Shown here: piece after piece, positions 56,395 through 64,000 of the stretch | Layout of the letters: the number at the start of each line of letters is the position of its first letter | Position numbering within the stretch: position 1 is the first letter of the stretch | From: Simmondsia chinensis | Taxonomy: Eukaryota > Streptophyta > Magnoliopsida > Caryophyllales > Simmondsiaceae | DNA length: 64,000 bases | NCBI GenBank assembly: GCA_018398585.1 | Contig: JAGTTD010000020.1 | Span: 21,548,350-21,612,349 of the forward strand | Direction: 5' to 3' | Made by a program: the position numbers and the translations under genes | Notes under the pieces: model-generated | What the model was told of the DNA's origin: nothing | Seen by the model: the letters and a program-made list of their open reading frames with translations, nothing else | The model's database searches: none

Positions 56395-57562
56395 AGGCTC
56401 CATTTGTTTTGTAGGAAATTAGATTCTAGTAATTGTTTTTTCTTTGAAAAAAGTTTTTTAAGGAAAATTAAAATCTGAATAAGGTTTTTTGTTATTTATT
56501 TCAAAGGAAAACTTGCTTACACATTGTAATGTCTTCTCGTATGGTTTAAAAAACATTTTCCACTAATCATCTTACATCTTATTATAAGACGATATAAATA
56601 GCAATACAATATATCTAAGAAGAAATAGAAAAATAAAATTAACTATTAAAGCTATATAAAATAAAAAACATTATCTCTTAGGTACCCTACATTGTATATT
56701 TATCATCTAAGTACCTTTTCGTTAAATATATACAATGAGGTACCTTAGGATATGAAACTTTATCACCCCTATTTGAGAATCTAGTATATTTTCATTAAAA
56801 TTTGGCTAATGACCACAAAAAGCTGATTTCATATTGAGTATAACCTTATGGACATGCTATGTCGGTTTTTTCAAAGAAAATCTAACATATTACAAAAGGT
56901 TGGTCATGTTTTGAAGAAAATCAGTATAAATAATCAAATAATATGTCATATTAGCATTTTCTGACGAAATAAATCATCATATTATAATAAAAGACACATA
57001 TATTACTGATTTCGTGTTTCACGTCAACAATTTTCAATTAGAATCCAAATTTTGGCAAAAGATATCTTATTCATAAAAATCTTAAACTCATGGTACTTAT
57101 GTGATAAAAAATTTAAACTTGAGAATATATCATTGTATATTATTGAAATATTAAGGTACCTGTGTAATAAATGTTAAAATCTCGAAGTGATAACTTCCCC
57201 CATATAATCTTATATAGCAATTCAAAATGATTAAAAATTGTTTCCTTCAAATAATGACAAAAAAAATCTGGACTCTATTTGATTATTTGGTCCAATTCTT
57301 GTTTAATGTTGTGACATTAAAGGCCTACGTTCCAATTAAGTTCATTTTTGTTTGATCCTGATCCGCACGATGATTATCACAAGGGTTTTTGTTACACTTG
57401 GAATCATAACTTCCCCCATTTTAAAAGGGAAGTCATTTTTCATTAGATGGGGGAAGACCTTTTCCGTTGAAAAAGCTTTTCCGTCACCAAATGCACGACA
57501 AACAATGAAAAAGGAGAAAACCAAATCCTAGAATCTATTTTTCCGCCTAAACAAACAGAGCC
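56395..57562. mobile_element. Large hAT-like non-autonomous element candidate
   Basis: Ends AGGCTCCATTTGTTTTGTAG and 'ctaaacaaacagagcc' pair over about 20 bases with mismatches. Flanks GAAATCTT (56387-56394) and GAAATTGT (57563-57570) agree at 6 of 8. The interior is AT-rich, includes the diverged repeat shared with 29020-29160, and has no credible ORF. Confidence 0.45.
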
Positions 57563-58321
57563 GAAATTGTTTTGCTTTTTCCATGACATAAGTCTTTTAC
57601 CTTTACTTGGGTGATCTGACATTGATCCTCGATAATGAAATCATGGGCGAACTCAAACAGGGGTCATGGGCGTACTGACCATGTCGTAAGGATGAACTAA
57701 ACTTAACTTGGATGAACAAGCAAGTAGGTTATTTTTTTAGGAAACAACTTACAATATGCTTTTTTGACCAAAAAACTTACCATATGCTTTATCTTACGTA
57801 AGCAGATTTAGAGAATAGGAGATTTGAATTGGCATTATGAACTCTTGTCTTAGGTTCAAGATAAAATTCGGTACCTGAAAAGCCTACAAGATGTATCATT
57901 TGGAGTCAATCTATGACATAATGCCACTTGGTAATATATATTTTGGGCCTTGAGCCACGGAGTAGTGCTCTAGGAGTCGGGTCCTCAGTCTTAAGTGTTG
58001 GGCTCCAAAATGGAGTGCCAATCCTCGAGGTGGTGTTTTTTTTATGCCAAACCTCAAACCTGTAGATGTTGTTGAAAGAATTATACAAAAAAACTATACT
58101 GGGTTTTTCAAATATGCACCTTAGTTTTGTGAATCAACCAAACTATTTTGATCACTTTCCAATTTTAGTTTTGTGAATTAACCAAAATATTTTCGGTCAC
58201 TTTCCAATGGATACTTTTAGTGATTTATCGATAATATCTCTACCACGATTGCTCAGAAAAGATTTCAGTCGAAATTGATTCCACAAAAATAACATTTCAA
58301 TGACATTTACACCACATTTTA
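57563..58321. other. Intergenic
   Basis: No gene seen. A less AT-rich patch at about 57940-58050 ('gggccttgagccacgg', 'gttgggctccaaaatgg') is unrecognised. The last bases are the 3' flank of the GH3 fragment. Confidence 0.3.
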
Positions 58322-58777
58322 TTATGTCCTCTTATACCATTCCTTGTGTCCTGGAACCCATTTGGGGCATTTTTGGGCTAAAATGACTGGACACAACCGG
58401 AGAGTTCATAAACTCAACAACTGGTTCTTGTTTGATACACTGGGGTGTCTTGTACTGCAACAATGACGCACCATGGCTAATGGCATAGTCCATGAGTGCA
58501 TCAAATGCACCATTCTCGACCACCTTGATCTCCAACGGCCCGATTGACTTGTCAGCTACTCTGCCCTGGCGGTACATGCTATTCAACAACTCCTCAATAG
58601 TTAAACAACAATGGTGAAATGGGGTTGGCACTATCTTGGTGAATATCAAAGAACATTCTGTATGGCAGTTAAAGTGGCACCAAATGGTAAGAGATGTGTG
58701 GCTACAACATTCTGTATGGTAGTTTGGAGCTCAGCCTCATCGGTCTTGTCAGATTCAATACTCAAGGCCGCACCTTT
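58322..58777 (-). pseudogene. GH3 acyl-amido synthetase fragment, broken
   Basis: On the minus strand, 58777-58660 gives [14 protein letters not shown] and LLPFGATLT, and 58649-58335 gives [60 protein letters not shown] and VVSSHFSPK. These are consecutive landmarks of the C-terminal domain of plant GH3 enzymes, which conjugate jasmonate or auxin to amino acids. Between the two parts the expected YTSYADT/HYV block is missing and stops occur; near the end, an extra A in an A run shifts the frame just after FSPK. The upstream end abuts the copia LTR at 58778, so the element may have landed in this GH3 copy. No N-terminal or ATP-binding part is in the window. Confidence 0.85.
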
Positions 58778-59463
58778 TGTTGGTGCAAATCTTCAAGTAC
58801 ATGCACAACCTTGCAACCGGGTAACCAAATGATCTCAGGTGTTCAGGCCGTGTAATTACTTTCTTTAAGGTTTATTTCAGTGTATGAAATATCCTCGGGG
58901 ATATAACAAAAACCAAATATGAAGTGAGAGTGTGTAAGAGGAGACATTAAATGAGATGTAGAGAGAGTGAAGTTTCTCAAACTTTTACTCAAAAACACAT
59001 GAACACAACTTTCTAAGTTCTTTTTCAAATTCTTTTCCCTCTTATTTTTTATGTCATTCATGTACTAGAATCAATGGAATATATGTATAGATATAAGAAG
59101 AAAGACGTCCCAAACAAATTCAAAAAAATGCCAAAAATCAGGAAAAAATCACGCAAAACTGTCAAAACTGCCCTGTGTTTCGAAGCTGTGTTTGGACACA
59201 CACATCGACACAGGTTACTGTAAACCTATGTGTTGACACACAGATTTCTTCCATGTGTTTATATAAAAGCTATGTGTCGACACATAGCTGTTCTCTTGCG
59301 GTTTTGTTGGGTTGAGTGTCGACACACGTGGCCCATGTGTCAGCACACACCCCTTACAATCTTTAAATACTCATGAATCGGGACAATCTTAAATACATCT
59401 TATACACGTATTAAACAAATATTTAACATATTATTCATTACATATTTTGAAAATACATCCACA
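58778..59463 (-). repeat. 3' LTR of the right-hand copia element
   Basis: Minus-strand start TGTGGATGTATTTTC after a GGTGGGGGAA polypurine tract, end TTTGCACCAACA at 58778. About 686 bp. The last 55 bases match 63945-64000 with some differences ('tcatttggttacccg' and 'gaagatttgcaccaaca' in both), so the two LTRs have diverged and the insertion is not recent. The middle has phrases such as 'tgtgtcgacacatag' repeated in variant forms (about 59180-59350). Confidence 0.75.
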
Positions 59464-62400
59464 TTCCCCCACCATTTTCAAACTACAATCAATCTCAAAT
59501 AATAACATCTCTGTTAAGGGACGCCTTATTGTGCATCAATGAGGGTGTCTTTTGATTGAACCCCTGACTAATGAAGAGACCATACAGTTAATCGGATCGA
59601 AATGTAGACTAAGCGTTGAACCATACAACCCATTTGACTAACCGATTATCTAATCACGCATAAGACGTACTCCCCGTATACACCCTACAACTCCCAGATC
59701 TACACATTTATGGCCTTGCGTCCTGTACCCATTCATGAGTGTTTCAGGGCCAAACCCTTAGTAAAAAATCACCCCTTTGAAGGTGCCAAACTTCAACACA
59801 CACTAAGGTGGACCTCATTGATCATGTCCTTGCGGTGCGACATTGAATAAGAATTTAAAATCAGGTCCATTAAGAGCATTAGCTCATCCTCTTAGTATTT
59901 CTAACGCAAGTACCAAGCACTTTATACTCGGGATGGAAAATTTTCATTTAGTGCTTGTAGGCACACAGATGACAAGTCTTTCTCATTGAACCCGAGGCCT
60001 AGCGTCATACTAGGCGTCGAGTTGAGGACCTATCATGGGCGATTAATGATGATAGGTTTCAACTCCATCTCTTCATTTGTTCTCAGAACCAAGTCTCTAG
60101 CCAGGCCTTTCATAAATAAAGTCTACAGTGATGACACCTTCTCGAATAAGTTGTCTCACTATACCGTGCCTTACACCAATGTGTTTGGACTTCCCGTTAT
60201 ATACATCACTATACGCTCTAGAAAGCGTAGCTTGACTATCATAGTGGATAGATATTGGTGAAATTGGCTTAGGCCACAAAGGTATCTCATACAAGAGATC
60301 CTTTAACTACTCGGCCTCTTTTGCTGCAGACGCAAGAGCTATAAACTCCTCTACCATTGTAGAATAAGATATGCATGTTTGTTTCTTGGAACCCCAAAAA
60401 ACCGCACCCCCACCAAGCTGGAATATCCATCCGCTTGTGGATGTATAATCCTCCACATTGGGGATTCAACTCGCATTAGAGTACCCCTCCAAAATAGGAG
60501 GGTACCCTACATAAAAAATACCATAATCTATGATCTTCTTAAGGTACTTCAGCACATGATACACTGCATGCCAGTATATCTTACTTGGATTGCTAGTATA
60601 CCTACTCAGCTTTCCAATAGCAAAAGCTATGTAAGGCCTTGTGCTTGTCATGGCGTACATGAGACACCCAATGACTCGAGCATACTCCAGTTGTGACACT
60701 GGAGCACCCTGGTTAGGTACTAGCTTCACACTTGGATCCATAGGAATGGACATCAGTGCGCACACACCAAATTTGAACTTATTCAATACACTTTTAATGT
60801 AGTGAGACTGTGTCAAGGAATGGCATCCACTCTTTACTATTCTTATACCGAGGATTACCTCCACCTCACCCATGTCCCTCATAGCAGAGTTCTTCAAGAG
60901 AAATTGTTTAGTTTTCTCTACTTGTTCCATATCAATACCGAATATCAGCATGTCATCGACATACAAACATATAATGACCCCTATGCCATTATCAAATTTT
61001 CTATAGACACATTTATCTGATTCGTTTATAACGAATCCGTTGTTGAGAACAACTTGATCAAATTTCTAGTGCCATTACTTTGGGGCTTGCTTTAGCCCAT
61101 ATAGAGAACGTATGAGTTTACATACTTTTCTCTCTTGTCTCAGGACAACAAAACCTTCCGGTTATCGCATGTACACCTCCTCTTCTAGCTCACCATGTAG
61201 GAATGCCATTTTGACATCATTTGGTGAATCACTAGTTTGTAAATCGAGGCAAGAGCTATTAAAACTTTTATAGTCTATTCTTGCCACGGGGCATACTTGT
61301 CAAAGTAATCCAACCCATGTTTTTGGGTGAACCCTTTAGCCACAAATCGGGCCTTAAACTTGTCAATCGTTCAATCAATTTTCATCTTCTTTTTGAAAAT
61401 CCATTTACACCCCGATGGGCTTACTACCTTGTGGAATATCCACTAGGATCCAGATGTTATTACCCATGATAGAATCCATCTCAACGTTCACCGCCTCTCG
61501 CCAAAAGGAGGCGTCATGCGACTTCATCACCTCATCAAACGTCATGGGATCACCTTCCATGACATAGCAATATAGAGCTACTTGGTCCAAATAGTTTCTC
61601 GGACCTTCTACCAAAAACGTGTAGAAGTTCGAATCGAAAGATTTCTCTTTCCTTACTCTCTTACTCCTTCAGAGTTCTAGAGCATTCTCAAGGACTTCTT
61701 CCCTCTCATGATAACCATCACCACTTGACATTGGCATGTCATTCTCAATCGGTACATAATCCCTCAGTTTGGGATAGAGGTAAAACGATTTTCATCAAAG
61801 ATATATAGCATCTCTTGATTCTATTATTATATTAACATTGATATAATCGTTAGACTCAATTATATAGAACCGATACACCTTACTATGAGGCGCATATCCA
61901 ACAAATATGCAATCAATGGGTCTTTCACTTTACTTCTTATGTTTAGGCTCAGGAACTTTAACAACTGCCCTACACCCCCACATTTTTAGATAGTTCAAAT
62001 TAGGAGCTTGTTTGTTCCGCACTTCGTACGGGGTTATTTTATTTCTCTTGTTTGGAACTCGATCTAATATACGACAGGCCGTTAACATTGTCTCACCCCA
62101 AAATCTATCACTGAGACCAAAGTAGGATAACATTGAATTAACCATTTTAGCTAAAGTCCAGTTTTTCCTCTTAGCCACACCATTCTGTTGTGGTGTATCA
62201 GGTGCTGTGACCTCACGTACAATTCCGGTGGATTCGAAATACTTGGGATCCTAGTATTTCCCACCACGGTCCGACTTTAGGCGTTTGAGGAAGGTCTCAC
62301 AGTGTAGTTCGGTTTCTGCTTTATATGCTTTAAATCTATCTAGCGAGTCATCTTTGTGATTTATGAGATACACATAAAAAAAATCTCATACAATCATCTA

Positions 62401-63944
62401 TGAAGGTTATGAAATATCTTTTTCCACCTAATGATGGTGTATTTTTGAAATCATATAAGTCACTATGTACTAGGTCAAGTAGATTTGTTTCTCTTTGCAC
62501 CAAAGGAAAAGGTAACTTCGTTATTTTCGTTAACATATACGTTTTACACTTATCATCAACCTTATCTATGTGAGGTATCAATGATGAGTTAACCAATTCA
62601 TAGAATCTACGAAAATTCATATGACCTAATCTTTGATGCCACCGAAACGACGAGTCAAGCATATAAATAGAACTTTCAATTTTATTATCAACGTTCATCT
62701 TAAACATTCCATTACAAAGATATCCCTTGCCAACAAAGACCCCTCGACAGTACAAACTTGTTGGCCTTGAAGACCAACTTGAACCCAAACCGATTTAGTA
62801 GGCCACCAGACACGGATTCTTCTTCATGTCTAGAGCATAACATACATCGATTAAAGTAAGGGTTTTTCAAGAGGTGAAAAGCAAATCAACTTTTCCCTTC
62901 CCTTTAACCAGTATAATCGCCCCATTACCCATGACCAACACAGTTCCGTTGTCCATGGGTTCAAATGTCATGAAGAACCCCTTGTCCTTACACACATGCT
63001 TCGTGGCCCCCGAGTCAACCCACCAAGAGTTGTCACTCTCGACTAGGTTGACTTCCGATATCATTGCCACGAACCTATTGTTCGACTTTTTGGCGCGATA
63101 ATCAAGCCCCTTGCCTTTCTTATTTTTAAGGCGGTAGCAGTCCCTACACAGGTGACCGGGCTTTTGACACTTCCAACAGACCAGTTTTGGCCTCTTGTCA
63201 TCTTTCTTCTTTTGGAAGTGTTCGGTTTTCTTGGGTCCCTTACTCAATTGGCCTTCTTCTGTGATATTGACTTTCCCAACATCACCAGGGTAGTCTTTAT
63301 TGTCATTCTGTACCCTATGGCCTTCCTCAATAAGCAAATGGTTACCCAAGTCCTCCATCGATGTATCTTTCTTCTTATGTTTCAGACTTTCTTAACGTCT
63401 CTCCATGAAGGTGAAAGTTTGTCAATCAAGGATGAAACAACTATCGTATCGTCTATGTTCATGTTATATTGTTTAAAATTATTCAAAATTCGTTCAATTT
63501 CATGAAATTTCTTCATTACAAGACGATTGTCTACCATTTTATAGTTATTAAATTGACTAACCAGGAACTTTTTGCTCATTGCATCCTCGGCCCTGTAGCG
63601 TGCCTTGAGAGCATCCCATGGTTCCTTAACGGTCGGCACGTTTGAGTAGATGTTAAACAGGGCGTCAATCATGCCGTTCAAGATGTGCCCTCTATAGATG
63701 TAATCATCATGCTCCCACTTCAATCTGGCCCTAGTCTTGGCCAAAGTCTCTCCTCCTCAGAACCGGGTGAAGGGAATGGCGAATTCAGAACATACACCAC
63801 ATTCAACGTAGTGATCAAGAAGTGCATTTTCCTCTGCTATTGGCGAAAATTTCAGCCATCGAATCGATCCAACTTTACGAAATTGGCTGTCAGTTCTCGA
63901 AGTGATGAAGCCATATCCCAAAACTAGATTATAAACCTTAAGAT

Positions 63945-64000
63945 TGTTGGTGCAAATCTTCAAATACTTGCAAAAACTTTGCAATCGGGTAACCAAATGA
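63945..64000 (-). repeat. 5' LTR end of the right-hand copia element
   Basis: The last 56 bases of the 5' LTR on the minus strand, ending TTTGCACCAACA at 63945. The rest lies beyond the window. The following minus-strand sequence leads into gag; a standard primer-binding site is not recognisable. Confidence 0.7.

Larger units (their letters stand above)
58778..64000 (-). mobile_element. Ty1/copia retrotransposon, decayed, cut by window edge
   Basis: Minus-strand element from its 5' LTR end (63945-64000 visible) to its 3' LTR (58778-59463). In order on the minus strand: gag (about 63912-63382, SQFNNYKMVDNRLVMKKFHE), a zinc knuckle CWKCQKPGHLCRDC and protease WWVDSGATKH (63358-62867), pre-integrase HQRLGHMNFRRF (62788-62348), integrase (62178-61930), RT start (61614-61405), a degraded RT core (about 61390-60970), RT with MYVDDMLIF (60966-60466) and RNase H with HYDSQATLSR (60294-60097). 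Several frameshifts and stops make it inactive. A polypurine tract (59464-59475) adjoins the 3' LTR. Confidence 0.9.

Overview
The window is nuclear DNA of a flowering plant, most likely a eudicot. It is AT-rich, its genes carry GT-AG introns of 0.1 to 3.5 kb, and it is crowded with plant transposon families: Ty1/copia, a Ty3/gypsy chromovirus, hAT, L1- and RTE-type LINEs, tRNA-type SINEs and 5S-rRNA-headed SINEs. The protein families are all ordinary plant ones. I cannot name the species.

Four host genes can be read exon by exon. (1) An EXS-domain membrane protein (XPR1/ERD1 family, + strand, last six coding exons, 963-9705; its 5' exons lie before the window). (2) A U-type cyclin, CYCU1-1-like (+, two exons, 18118-20211). 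(3) A basic-secretory-protein (BSP) family protein without the HExxH zinc motif (-, one exon, 31611-32429). (4) A CCCH zinc-finger protein of the plant C3H13/C3H40 type (-, 11 coding exons plus a 5'UTR intron, 41533-53921). A broken GH3 (acyl-amido synthetase) fragment sits at 58322-58777. The four genes do not form a pathway; they are single-copy-type housekeeping genes separated by transposon debris.

Layout. 1-9.7 kb: EXS gene with LINE, SINE and hAT-like debris in its introns. 10.56-17.51 kb: an intact chromovirus with LTRs that look identical, a CTTAT target duplication and one 1532-residue ORF. 18.1-20.2 kb: cyclin. 21.1-21.4 kb: a full-length 5S-headed SINE with a 19-bp target duplication. 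21.9-24.5 kb: a 5'-truncated copia element. 24.8-30.9 kb: three hAT-type insertions with 8-bp target duplications, including a 3.1-kb transposase-bearing element. 31.6-32.4 kb: BSP gene. 32.7-41.3 kb: inverted-repeat elements, another hAT-type element, SINEs and a decayed copia. 41.5-54.3 kb: CCCH gene, hosting an RTE LINE in its first coding intron. 54.9-58.3 kb: LINE, copia and hAT-type debris. 58.3-64 kb: GH3 fragment with a copia element inserted in it that runs off the right edge.

The most unusual signal is a short-retroposon family. Its head is derived from 5S rRNA, and its tail is the same tail carried by two RTE-like LINE remnants in this window. Two copies have perfect 19-bp target duplications. 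A second theme is a set of hAT-type non-autonomous elements, each filled with repeats of a different short palindrome. I found no CRISPR array, operon or prokaryotic-type system.
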